A DNA stretch of 5,336 nt from Actinomycetes bacterium (GCA_021850345.1 JAJZMN010000237.1:1-5336), one strand, 5' to 3'; counted from the stretch's first letter, positions 1 through 5,336 are shown. The notes: generated by a model from the sequence alone, not told the origin. Translations and numbers: made by a program.

Positions 1-402
1 GGCGGCGGCGGCGGCGGCGGTGGTGCCCGCCGCGAGATCGGCGGCCGAGTCGGCTCCGGCTCCACCGGTGCGCGTCGGACGCTCGGCGCCCGTGACCTGG
101 CGCGCGAGCGGCTTTCGCTGCTCGATGAACGCGACGTGGCGCCACGTGTCGGCGGAGAGCCCGACGGTGTTGTCGTAGGACATCCCCGTGAAGTTGAGGC
201 CGTCCTCGGGGACGTGGTTCCATTCCTTGCACGCCACCTCGCACGCCTTGCAGCCGATGCACACCGAGGTGTCGGTGAAAAAGCCCATGCGGGGCGGCGG
301 GCCCTCGTAGCCGCTCCCTGCGGCCGCGTCCTGGCCGTTCGCGAAGTCCATCTCCAACAGGTCGAGCGCGGGCAGCCGGAATTTGGTGCTCTCGACGGTC
401 AT
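1..402 (-). CDS. Formate dehydrogenase beta-like 4Fe-4S subunit, N-terminal part (cut by window edge)
   Basis: Seen: an ATG at 402-400 opens a frame that stays open to base 1, giving 134 residues with no stop. Residues 48-58 form a CxxCxxCxxxC cluster motif (C48, C51, C54, C58) in the context CIGCKACEVACKEWN, preceded by GFFTDTS. The conserved-looking stretch LNFTGMSYDNTVGLSADTWR follows at about 69-88. From about residue 97 the sequence becomes a low-complexity linker ending in six alanines. Known: this cysteine motif and context are typical of the electron-transfer beta subunit of formate dehydrogenases and related molybdopterin oxidoreductases. It passes electrons from the catalytic subunit to a membrane or soluble acceptor, and the remaining cysteine clusters normally follow downstream, here outside the window. 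Start choice: the ATG overlaps the upstream gene's TGA as ATGA. Only a poor G-run lies about 8 bases upstream, so translational coupling is likely. The catalytic subunit is not in the window. The family call is firm, but the exact enzyme is not. Confidence 0.9.
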   Translation of the reverse strand, partial: MTVESTKFRLPALDLLEMDFANGQDAAAGSGYEGPPPRMGFFTDTSVCIGCKACEVACKEWNHVPEDGLNFTGMSYDNTVGLSADTWRHVAFIEQRKPLARQVTGAERPTRTGGAGADSAADLAAGTTAAAAAA

Positions 403-659
403 CGGCTCGACCCCCCAGCAGACGGCTGGGCGTTCGCGGCGGGCTGGCCCGCCAACCCTGCCGGCGCCACCTCGGTCCTGGTCGACGCGCTGATGCCGGC
501 GCGCGCTTGGTCGGTACCGGAGAGCACGTCGCCACCGCCGGCCGGAACGCCGGTCGCGAGCAGATGTGCGAGGCCCGGGAGGATGCCCAGCTGCTCCCCA
601 ATGGCCTGGGAGGGCAACTCGTCGTCGACGAGCCGGAGAACCTCGCTTCGCGTCGGCAC
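399..659 (-). CDS. Small unrecognised protein (86 aa) coupled to the FDH beta-like gene
   Basis: I do not recognise a named family. Seen: a GTG at 659-657 is preceded by a perfect AGGAGG five bases upstream (670-665). The frame runs 86 residues to a TGA at 401-399 that overlaps the next gene's ATG (ATGA). The N-terminal half (residues 4-37) looks like a compact helical domain with HTH-like character: SEVLRLVDD, then AIGEQLGILPGLAHLLATG. The C-terminal half (about 41-86) is Gly/Ala/Ser/Pro-rich and probably disordered. Inference: the AIGEQLGI step resembles the first helices of a helix-turn-helix, so it could be a small regulator, or an accessory or maturation factor for the oxidoreductase encoded next. 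I have an uncertain impression that similar short proteins sit beside formate dehydrogenase genes in other actinobacteria. The same frame extends upstream to 1088 inside yceH, but that part is arginine-rich shadow sequence, and the Shine-Dalgarno sequence fixes the start at 659. Confidence 0.78.
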   Translation of the reverse strand: MPTRSEVLRLVDDELPSQAIGEQLGILPGLAHLLATGVPAGGGDVLSGTDQARAGISASTRTEVAPAGLAGQPAANAQPSAGGSSR

Positions 660-664
660 CTGGG

Positions 665-670
665 CCTCCT
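665..670 (-). promoter_or_regulatory. Strong Shine-Dalgarno site for the 86-aa gene
   Basis: The minus strand reads AGGAGG followed by the 5-base spacer CCCAG and then GTG. It matches the canonical anti-SD complement perfectly. It decides the start of the small gene and argues that the gene is translated, since most other starts in this window have weak sites. Confidence 0.8.
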
Positions 671-721
671 GCAGTTTCGTCTGCTGCGAGGTCGCCCGCC
701 TTGGGCGCCGCGCATCTTCGA

Positions 722-731
722 CGGGTACCCG
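722..731. promoter_or_regulatory. 10-bp perfect palindrome, possible operator
   Basis: CGGGTACCCG reads the same on both strands. It lies 62 bases upstream of the GTG start of the small gene, in the only sizeable intergenic gap. The position suits an operator, but a palindrome this short can arise by chance in GC-rich DNA and no regulator is identified. Confidence 0.2.
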
Positions 732-768
732 AGGCACCGGCCGACAAACTGTCCGGGCGCCGAATTGT

Positions 769-789
769 CGCCGCTGGCGTGCAGCGGCG
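769..789 (-). terminator. Hairpin after yceH, possible terminator without a U-tract
   Basis: CGCCGCTG and CAGCGGCG form a perfect 8-bp stem around a 5-base loop, starting 4 bases beyond the yceH TGA. On the minus strand it is followed by ACAATTCGG rather than a run of T, so it is not a textbook intrinsic terminator. GC-rich hairpins lacking a clear U-tract are often seen at actinobacterial gene ends. Its position at the end of the five-gene unit supports a terminator or mRNA 3'-end role. Confidence 0.42.
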
Positions 790-793
790 TCAC

Positions 794-1549
794 TCAGCCG
801 CCGAGGCTCGCGCGGAGGTCGCCCAGTCCCCTCGCCAGCACGTCGAGGTCCGCGCGGAGAAGCTCGACCTCCGCCCTGAGGGCGTCCAGGTCGCGTCGCA
901 GCGCTCCGACGTCGGTCCCCAGCCCCCCGGCACCGGCATGCGGGGGAGCGAGGGCAGCGGGTCGGTCCTCGACCGCGGCCACCTCGACCGCGGCGTCCTC
1001 GACCGCGGCGTCCTCGACCGCGGCCACCTCGACCGCGGCGTGGTCCCGTGGCGCACCCGGGAAGGGACCGGCCAAGCGCGCGGCCCAACGACCTTCCTTC
1101 TGGCCGGGCAGGCGCCCCACGTGTTCGGCGAGGGGATGCTCACGAGAGGCCAGGAGGTCGAGCTCGTGGTCGACGGACTCGATCGCAGCCATTCGCTCCG
1201 TGCGCGCCCGGAGCTCGGCGGCCGTCTGCGGTCCGCGCAGCAAGAGGACCGCGAGCACGGCGAGCTGCGGGGCGTCGAGTCCGAGCAACTCGTCGAGCAC
1301 GTGGCGGTAGCGCACGACGGAACGCCCATGGGCCGGGAGCACCGCACGGACCATGCGCTTCGTCTTCAACGACTCGATCGCCTCGAGCACGTCTGCTTCG
1401 TCGTACGCGGTGACCGGATCCCGGCTCGTCGTCTGGTTGCAGGCCGCCACGAGCGCGTGGATCGTCAACGGGTAGTACTGGGGCACCGTGAGCGCCTTCT
1501 CGACGAGCGACGCGACGACACGTCCCTCGCGTGCGGTCAGCCTGTCCAC
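794..1549 (-). CDS. yceH: YceH-family (DUF480/UPF0502) protein with repeat linker and C-terminal coiled coil
   Basis: Seen: 251 residues from a GTG at 1549-1547. Residues 1-160 carry the family core: LTAREGRVVASLVEKALTVP near the start, YPLTIHALVAACNQTTSRDP (26-45), LLLRGPQTAAELRAR (102-116) and the LPGQKEGRWA segment (147-156). Residues 171-195 are five AAVE(D/V) pentapeptides. Residues 213-249 look like a heptad coiled coil (LRRDLDALRAEVELLRADLD). Known: DUF480 proteins are built of winged-helix-like domains, often end in a short coiled coil, and have no established biochemical role. E. coli YceH is about 215 residues, so the extra length here is mainly the linker. Start: no Shine-Dalgarno sequence is visible. 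The gene overlaps the SIS gene's end by 13 bases, so coupled translation is likely. The frame upstream of the GTG contains only shadow sequence, and the GTG places LTAREGRV where the family normally begins. Family call firm, function unknown. Confidence 0.9.
   Translation of the reverse strand: MDRLTAREGRVVASLVEKALTVPQYYPLTIHALVAACNQTTSRDPVTAYDEADVLEAIESLKTKRMVRAVLPAHGRSVVRYRHVLDELLGLDAPQLAVLAVLLLRGPQTAAELRARTERMAAIESVDHELDLLASREHPLAEHVGRLPGQKEGRWAARLAGPFPGAPRDHAAVEVAAVEDAAVEDAAVEVAAVEDRPAALAPPHAGAGGLGTDVGALRRDLDALRAEVELLRADLDVLARGLGDLRASLGG
967..1041 (-). repeat. Five tandem 15-bp repeats inside yceH
   Basis: Five consecutive 15-base units sit at 967-981, 982-996, 997-1011, 1012-1026 and 1027-1041. 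Each begins CCTCGACCGCGGC on the plus strand and ends in CA or GT. They keep the reading frame and encode the AAVEV/AAVED linker between the DUF480 core and the coiled coil. Near-identity at the DNA level suggests recent slippage or unequal-crossover expansion. Confidence 0.9.
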
Positions 1550-2595
1550 GCCGCGAGACGCTGCTTGAGCTCGGCGAGCACCGGGACCGGGCCGGGATCG
1601 ACGCCCTCGGCCGCCGCCAGATGGAGCGAGACGAAGTCCCCGAGGAGCACGAGGTCGAAGAGCGCGGCCACGTCGCTCGTCGCGTCGGTGCTCACGTCGA
1701 GGACGTTCGCGACGACCTCTGTAATGAGCGCTTCGACGAGCTCGAAACGACGCGCCACCCGCGGGTGCTCCCCGGGGTAGCGCAGAGCCACGACGGTGAG
1801 CATCTGGCGCGTGACGTCCCCGTGCTGGCCCCAACCGGCGATCTCGTTGTGGCAGAGCTCCGGCTGGAGGGAGAAGAACGCCGGGGCCTTGGCGTTCTCG
1901 TTGACCTGGGTCTTCCAGCGCAGCGCTGCCACCCCCGTCGGGCCCGGCGCCCCTTGCACGAGCAGCGTCGTCCGTCCGATGCGCCTCGCCAGCTCCTCAG
2001 CGGTGCTCCCCTCTTTGACCAGGCCGTCGCGACTCGCGGCGACGACGCGAACGGCCTCACCGAGCAGCCGTTCCATCCCGTCGAGCACGCCCAGGCGCTC
2101 GAGGACGACGAGCGGCGGCACCGACAGGGCGCCGAAGGCGGCCCGGGGCTGCGCGATGTCCGCGGGCACCGGCACGAGCGGCCACCCGGCGTCCCCGGCA
2201 GCGGCCGCGAGCGCCCCGGGTCCGGACACCGCCACGACGGACGCCCCTCTCCCACGTGCGTCGGCGGCGGCCGAAAGGGTCTCCTCGGTGTCTCCCGAGC
2301 AGGAGACGGCGAAAAGCAGCGTGGACTCGCTGACGTAGGCGGGGAGGCGGTAGCCCTTCACCACGTGGACCGGGACCCGTGAGCGCGTCCAGGCCAGCGC
2401 GGCGAGCACGTCGCCGGCGATCCCGCTCCCCCCCATCCCCGCGACGACGATCGAGTCGAACGTCCCTCGCCCGGCGAGGCCGGAGAGGTCGACCTCGGTC
2501 GCGCGGTCGACCGCCTCTGACATCTGCTCGGGAAGCGCGGCGGTTGCCCCCCACATGTCGAGCGAGTCGGTGGGGAGCGGCGGCGGCAGCGCCAT
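1537..2595 (-). CDS. SIS-domain bifunctional phosphoglucose/phosphomannose isomerase
   Basis: Seen: 352 residues. GMGGSGIAGD (53-62) is the first SIS-domain loop and SCSGDTEET (98-106) the phosphosugar-binding Ser/Thr loop. The C-terminal half holds RWKTQVNENAKAPAF (226-240) and PELCHNEIAGW (245-255), which match the C-terminal domain of bifunctional PGI/PMI enzymes and carry candidate catalytic Glu and His residues. Known: such enzymes interconvert glucose-6-P, fructose-6-P and mannose-6-P in the cytosol. Mycobacterial relatives such as TobH sit in the same neighbourhood, and their activity is less certain. Start: the ATG at 2595-2593 lies 2 bases after the stop of the Trm112-like gene, with purine-rich GGGGGAG and AGGGCG upstream. 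The frame stays open a further 82 codons upstream, but that part is arginine-rich shadow of the neighbour. Context: it supplies mannose-6-P for the mutase encoded upstream. An inactive or regulatory paralogue cannot be excluded. Confidence 0.88.
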   Translation of the reverse strand: MALPPPLPTDSLDMWGATAALPEQMSEAVDRATEVDLSGLAGRGTFDSIVVAGMGGSGIAGDVLAALAWTRSRVPVHVVKGYRLPAYVSESTLLFAVSCSGDTEETLSAAADARGRGASVVAVSGPGALAAAAGDAGWPLVPVPADIAQPRAAFGALSVPPLVVLERLGVLDGMERLLGEAVRVVAASRDGLVKEGSTAEELARRIGRTTLLVQGAPGPTGVAALRWKTQVNENAKAPAFFSLQPELCHNEIAGWGQHGDVTRQMLTVVALRYPGEHPRVARRFELVEALITEVVANVLDVSTDATSDVAALFDLVLLGDFVSLHLAAAEGVDPGPVPVLAELKQRLAAWTG

Positions 2596-2597
2596 GC

Positions 2598-2876
2598 TCA
2601 CGCCCTGGGCTCCCCCTGCCCTTCCCCTTCCGACGGGCTCCCCGCGGATCCGGTCTCGGGCACGCCGCCTTCCTTCGCCTTCGCCATCAACCGCTCGTGC
2701 TCGGCGTCGTCGACGTCCCGGGACTCTTCCACGAGGAGGATCGGGATGTCGTCGCGCACTTCGTACCCTTTCTTCAGCCGTGGGTTGTAGAGGAGGTTCT
2801 CGTCCTCGAACCACAAGAGCGGCCCCTTGTCGACAGGGCATGCAAGGACGTCGATCAGCAGCTGGTCGAGCGCCAC
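2598..2876 (-). CDS. Trm112-like small protein (UPF0434 type)
   Basis: Seen: 92 residues from a GTG at 2876-2874. The core is LLIDVLACPVDKGPLLWFED (6-25) followed by NLLYNPRLKKGYEVRDDIP (28-46) and ILLVEESRDV (46-55), the pattern of bacterial Trm112/YcaR proteins. Only one cysteine is present (C13). The second position of the usual CPxC pair is Asp, so a classical zinc site is unlikely. The tail (about 70-92) is Gly/Glu/Ser-rich and probably disordered. Known: eukaryotic and archaeal Trm112 binds and activates several methyltransferases, while the role of the bacterial short form is poorly defined. Start: AGGAGG lies 7 bases before the GTG. A longer version starting at 2972 would overlap the mutase gene by 50 bases and add a non-family N-terminus. 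Context: wedged between mutase and isomerase, a neighbourhood I recall from other actinobacteria. Confidence 0.88.
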   Translation of the reverse strand: MALDQLLIDVLACPVDKGPLLWFEDENLLYNPRLKKGYEVRDDIPILLVEESRDVDDAEHERLMAKAKEGGVPETGSAGSPSEGEGQGEPRA

Positions 2877-2883
2877 TTCTTGT

Positions 2884-2889
2884 CCTCCT
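2884..2889 (-). promoter_or_regulatory. Strong Shine-Dalgarno site for the Trm112-like gene
   Basis: The minus strand reads AGGAGG, then 7 bases (ACAAGAA), then GTG at 2876. It lies in a 46-base purine-rich gap after the mutase stop that also repeats CCGAGGAA twice. It decides the GTG start over the longer upstream ATG. Confidence 0.8.
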
Positions 2890-2922
2890 CTTCCTCGGGT
2901 TTCCTCGGCTCTTCTTCCGCCC

Positions 2923-4290
2923 TCAGGCGACGGCGCGGACGAGGTCGAGAACCTCTTCCGCGTGCCGCGCACACGAGGGTCCGTCGGGAGCCTCGACGTT
3001 CAGGCGCAGCAGGGGCTCGGTGTTCGACGGTCGAAGGTTGTACCACCAGTCGCCGTGGTCGACCGTCAGCCCGTCGAGCCGGTCGACGTCGCTCCCTCGC
3101 GACGCCTCGGCCGCCGCCACCGCCTCCACCGCCCCGGCGGGGTCGGGCACCTCGGTGTTGATCTCCCCCGAGTCGGCATAGCGACGGAACGGGGCGAGCA
3201 GCTCGGAGAGCGGACGGTCGCTCGTGCTCATCAGCTCGAGCACGAGCAGGGCGGTGATGACCCCCGAGTCCGCGCGGTAGTTGTCCCGGTAGTAGTAGTG
3301 GCCCGAGTGCTCACCGCCGAAAACCGCGTTGGTCTCGGCCATCACCTGCTTGATGAACGAGTGGCCCACCCTCGTCCGCACGCCCTTGCCACCGTGCTCC
3401 GCGATGACCTCGGGTACCACGCGTGAGCAGATGCAGTTGTAAAGGACCGTCGCCCTGGGGTGTTTCTCGAGCATCGAGACGGCGACGAGCGCCGTCGTGA
3501 GGGAGCCCGACACGGTCTCCGCTCGCTCGTCGACGAGGAAGCAGCGGTCGGCGTCCCCGTCGAACGCCAGACCGACGTCGGCGCCGCGCTCGATGACCGC
3601 GGCCTTCAGGTCCTTGAGGTTCTCCTCTTGGATGGGGTCAGCCGGGTGGTTGGGGAACGTGCCGTCGAGCTCGCCGTAGAGGATCTCGACTTCGAAGGGG
3701 AGGCCTTCCATCACTCTGGGCAGGACGAGGCCGCCCATGCCGTTGGCGGTGTCGGCCACCACGTGGAGCGGCCGCAGCGATGCCACGTCCACGAAGGAGC
3801 GGACGTGCTCCGCGAAGTCCGAGAGCACGTCGCGGTGGTCGATCGGGGCGAGCGGACGCTTCCTCGCCGCTCCCGTCGGGGCTGTCGACAGCAGCTCGTT
3901 CGTCAGCGCTTCGATCTCCCTCAGCCCGGTGTCGCGTCCGACCGGCCGGGCGCCCGAGAGGCAGAGCTTCACCCCGTTGTACGCGGGCGGGTTGTGCGAG
4001 GCCGTGAACATCGCGGCGGGCGCATCCAGCTTGCCGGATGCGAAATACAGGCAGTCGGTGGACGTCATGCCGAGGTCGGTCACTGCAGCACCCTCGGCGC
4101 GCGCGCCCTCGGCGAACGCTTCGGACAGCGTGATGCCCGACTCCCGCATGTCCCTGGCGACGAGGAGCCGGGAGGCCCCGGTGAAGCGCGCCATCGCCCC
4201 GCCAATCGCCCGGCACATCGTGGCGTCGATCTGGTCGGGGACGGTGCCACGGATGTCGTACGCCTTGAACACTTCGGCCGTCGAACCCAT
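2923..4290 (-). CDS. manB: Phosphomannomutase/phosphoglucomutase (alpha-D-phosphohexomutase family)
   Basis: Seen: 455 residues, the normal family length, with all four active-site loops. FKAYDIRG is at 8-15. The phosphoserine loop TASHNPPAYNG is at 96-106, with S98 as the expected phosphorylated serine. The metal loop DGDADR is at 244-249. The sugar-recognition loop GEHSGH is at 326-331, and the phosphate-binding loop RPSNTEP at 420-426. Known: these enzymes use a phosphoserine and Mg2+ to interconvert mannose-6-P and mannose-1-P, often glucose phosphates too. GEHSGH is the motif seen in PMM/PGM enzymes. The cytosolic product mannose-1-P feeds GDP-mannose for glycan and lipoglycan synthesis. 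Start: the ATG at 4290-4288 puts FKAYDIRG at the usual place. The Shine-Dalgarno sequence is weak, and the gene begins 7 bases after the membrane-protein stop, suggesting cotranscription. No missing catalytic residue was noticed. Whether mannose or glucose phosphate is preferred cannot be read from the sequence. Confidence 0.95.
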   Translation of the reverse strand: MGSTAEVFKAYDIRGTVPDQIDATMCRAIGGAMARFTGASRLLVARDMRESGITLSEAFAEGARAEGAAVTDLGMTSTDCLYFASGKLDAPAAMFTASHNPPAYNGVKLCLSGARPVGRDTGLREIEALTNELLSTAPTGAARKRPLAPIDHRDVLSDFAEHVRSFVDVASLRPLHVVADTANGMGGLVLPRVMEGLPFEVEILYGELDGTFPNHPADPIQEENLKDLKAAVIERGADVGLAFDGDADRCFLVDERAETVSGSLTTALVAVSMLEKHPRATVLYNCICSRVVPEVIAEHGGKGVRTRVGHSFIKQVMAETNAVFGGEHSGHYYYRDNYRADSGVITALLVLELMSTSDRPLSELLAPFRRYADSGEINTEVPDPAGAVEAVAAAEASRGSDVDRLDGLTVDHGDWWYNLRPSNTEPLLRLNVEAPDGPSCARHAEEVLDLVRAVA

Positions 4291-4297
4291 GGACCGG

Positions 4298-5336
4298 TCA
4301 GCCTATCCGCGGGCGCGCACGGCGCTGCCGCAGGATCCGGAGCGACCACGTCGCGAGCAGCACCAACAGCGCGGCCGCACCTGCGAGGGTCGCGGCGTCG
4401 CCCGCTTGTGTCACGGGCGTGGTCCCGTAGGTCAACACGACATGGTGGCGGGTCGGGACGACCACCATGAGGTTGGGCGTGGCGCGCCAAGGACCGTCGG
4501 CACCTTGCGCGTGCCAGTTCGGGAAGTAGGAAACCTTCACGAGCACCGGGGTGCCCGGCGAGGAGACGTCGAAGCTGAGCGACTCCGGTTTGACATGGAT
4601 TCTCGAGACTCTGGTTGGCGTGACCGGGACCGACGGCGGGTCACTCGCACGCGCGGGGCCGATGCGCGGCCATCGGGCGGGGCCGCCGGCGACGAGCTCG
4701 GTCCCCCACGCCGCCGGGTCGAGGTACCACTGCAAGGAAGGTCCTTGCGTGAGGGTGCCCTGTGACCCGATCCGCCCGAGCCATGTTGTCTGCGACTGGC
4801 CGACGCCGGTGAGGACCGCGGGCTCCTTGGCGAGGGGCGTGACGATCGAGGAGTGCGCCACCTCGTAGATCCGCCAGGTCACCGAGAGCGGCGCGCCCTG
4901 GTATGTCGAGTGCCACGGTCCGCTCGTCGCCAGGAGCCGCAGTGTGGGGTCCGCCGAGGCCTCCTGGACGACCTCTGTGCTGAACGCCATGAAGTAACGG
5001 ACGCCGAGCAACTGCAAGTGGCGGACGCCGAGGGACACTGTGACCGGCCCGTACGGCAGGCCGACGACGGCTTCGGACGGGGAGGCCGACAGCTCGGCCT
5101 GGTTCAAGAAGTGGTACGGCGTCGTGGCCGACGACTCGAAAAGGAGCCCTTCCATCGAGTCCACGCACCCGTGCGTCCAGTACGGCAGCAGCATCAACGC
5201 TTCAGGCGTGCCGAACCGGTTCTCGTTCGCGTTGTACTCCCACATCGCACGGCCGCACCCGTGGGTGCGCCCGATCCTGCCCATGAGCGCCATGAGCGCG
5301 CGGTACTCGGGGTAGGCCGGCCGTCCCTCGTACCCC
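4298..5336 (-). CDS. Large YfhO-like membrane protein, C-terminal part (N-terminus beyond window)
   Basis: Seen: a minus-strand frame open from the right edge to a TGA at 4300-4298, giving 345 visible residues. It begins GYEGRPAYPEYRALMALMGR, so the ATG at 5293 is internal rather than the start. The visible part is mostly a soluble domain, with PYWTHGCVDSMEGL (51-64), LLGVRYFM (109-116), a YFPNW segment (270-274) and VVVPTRHHVVLTYG (291-304). One hydrophobic helix follows at about 314-335, then a basic tail RQRRARPR. Known: a beta-rich segment with a Y-x-x-W motif and a final pGxHxVxxxY-like strand before the last membrane helix is typical of YfhO-like multi-membrane proteins linked to cell-surface glycosylation. 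Inference: the soluble part faces outside, the tail faces the cytoplasm, and the missing N-terminal part carries many membrane helices. Its place ahead of the mutase suggests a role in mannose-containing envelope glycans. The exact function is unknown. Confidence 0.75.
   Translation of the reverse strand, partial: GYEGRPAYPEYRALMALMGRIGRTHGCGRAMWEYNANENRFGTPEALMLLPYWTHGCVDSMEGLLFESSATTPYHFLNQAELSASPSEAVVGLPYGPVTVSLGVRHLQLLGVRYFMAFSTEVVQEASADPTLRLLATSGPWHSTYQGAPLSVTWRIYEVAHSSIVTPLAKEPAVLTGVGQSQTTWLGRIGSQGTLTQGPSLQWYLDPAAWGTELVAGGPARWPRIGPARASDPPSVPVTPTRVSRIHVKPESLSFDVSSPGTPVLVKVSYFPNWHAQGADGPWRATPNLMVVVPTRHHVVLTYGTTPVTQAGDAATLAGAAALLVLLATWSLRILRQRRARPRIG

Larger units (their letters stand above)
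660..793 (-). other. Intergenic region between yceH and the small-gene/FDH beta unit
   Basis: This 134-base gap is the longest in the window and the natural place for a promoter of the FDH-like unit. It holds a hairpin just after the yceH stop (769-789), a perfect 10-base palindrome (722-731) and the Shine-Dalgarno site at 665-670. I find no convincing -35/-10 pair on the minus strand, and a TANNNT-like -10 box is absent. No ORF on either strand in the gap looks coding. Confidence 0.5.

Noticed and set aside
693..707. Small 5-bp hairpin in the intergenic gap
   Set aside because: The stem is too short to distinguish from chance in such GC-rich sequence.
967..1041. Possible CRISPR-like array
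   Set aside because: The units are contiguous 15-bp repeats with no spacers, and they stay in the reading frame of a real gene.
660..1088. Upstream extension of the 86-aa gene to an ATG at 1088
   Set aside because: It lies within yceH in another frame with low-complexity Arg/Gly sequence. The strong Shine-Dalgarno site at 665-670 marks the true start.
566..1780. Long plus-strand open frame of 404 codons opposite yceH and the isomerase
   Set aside because: It is antisense to two recognised families, is Arg/Ala/Gly-rich without motifs, and arises from codon bias in GC-rich DNA.
1550..1834. 95-residue extension of YceH to an ATG at 1834
   Set aside because: It overlaps the isomerase C-terminus out of frame, is Arg/Gly-rich and has no DUF480 similarity.
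1531..2382. Plus-strand open frame of 283 codons opposite the SIS isomerase
   Set aside because: It is antisense to conserved SIS and PGI/PMI motifs and its His/Arg/Glu-rich composition is that of a shadow frame.
2596..2841. 82-codon N-terminal extension of the SIS isomerase
   Set aside because: The extension overlaps the Trm112-like gene in another frame, is arginine-rich, and the internal ATG at 2595 fits the family start and operon spacing.
2877..2972. 32-residue extension of the Trm112-like protein to an ATG at 2972
   Set aside because: It would overlap the mutase by 50 bases and lies upstream of a perfect Shine-Dalgarno site serving the GTG at 2876.
3460..4470. Plus-strand open frame of 336 codons opposite the mutase
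   Set aside because: The opposite strand carries all four phosphohexomutase motifs. The plus-strand product has no recognisable domain.

Overview
The window is very GC-rich and gene-dense, with short intergenic gaps, GTG starts and GCC/GCG/CTC-biased codons, which points to a high-GC actinobacterium. The gene order (phosphomannomutase, Trm112-like protein, SIS-domain sugar isomerase) is a recognisable actinobacterial neighbourhood. The large membrane protein upstream resembles ones I associate with Acidimicrobiia-like lineages, but that placement is only an inference. Every gene I can support lies on the minus strand, so transcription runs from base 5336 towards base 1. There is no stretch over 300 bases without a gene.

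Right to left, the first unit has five genes: the C-terminal part of a large YfhO-like membrane protein (4298-5336, cut by the window edge), a phosphomannomutase/phosphoglucomutase (2923-4290), a small Trm112-like protein (2598-2876), a SIS-domain phosphoglucose/phosphomannose isomerase (1537-2595), and a YceH/DUF480 protein with a repeat-built linker (794-1549). Gaps are 7, 46 and 2 bases, then a 13-base overlap, so this looks like one operon. The isomerase and mutase together would convert fructose-6-P to mannose-6-P and then mannose-1-P, feeding GDP-mannose and cell-envelope glycans. The membrane protein could be an envelope glycosylation partner. A compact hairpin follows the yceH stop.

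After a 134-base gap a second unit begins: an 86-residue unrecognised protein (399-659) with a strong Shine-Dalgarno sequence and a GTG start. Its TGA overlaps, as ATGA, the start of a formate-dehydrogenase-beta-like 4Fe-4S protein (1-402, cut by the left edge). This pair suggests a formate dehydrogenase or related molybdenum/tungsten oxidoreductase operon continuing beyond base 1.

No mobile element, CRISPR array, tRNA or rRNA was seen. The most interesting item is the small coupled gene ahead of the iron-sulfur subunit. Next are the five-unit 15-bp repeat inside yceH and the single-cysteine Trm112 protein in a mannose-metabolism operon.
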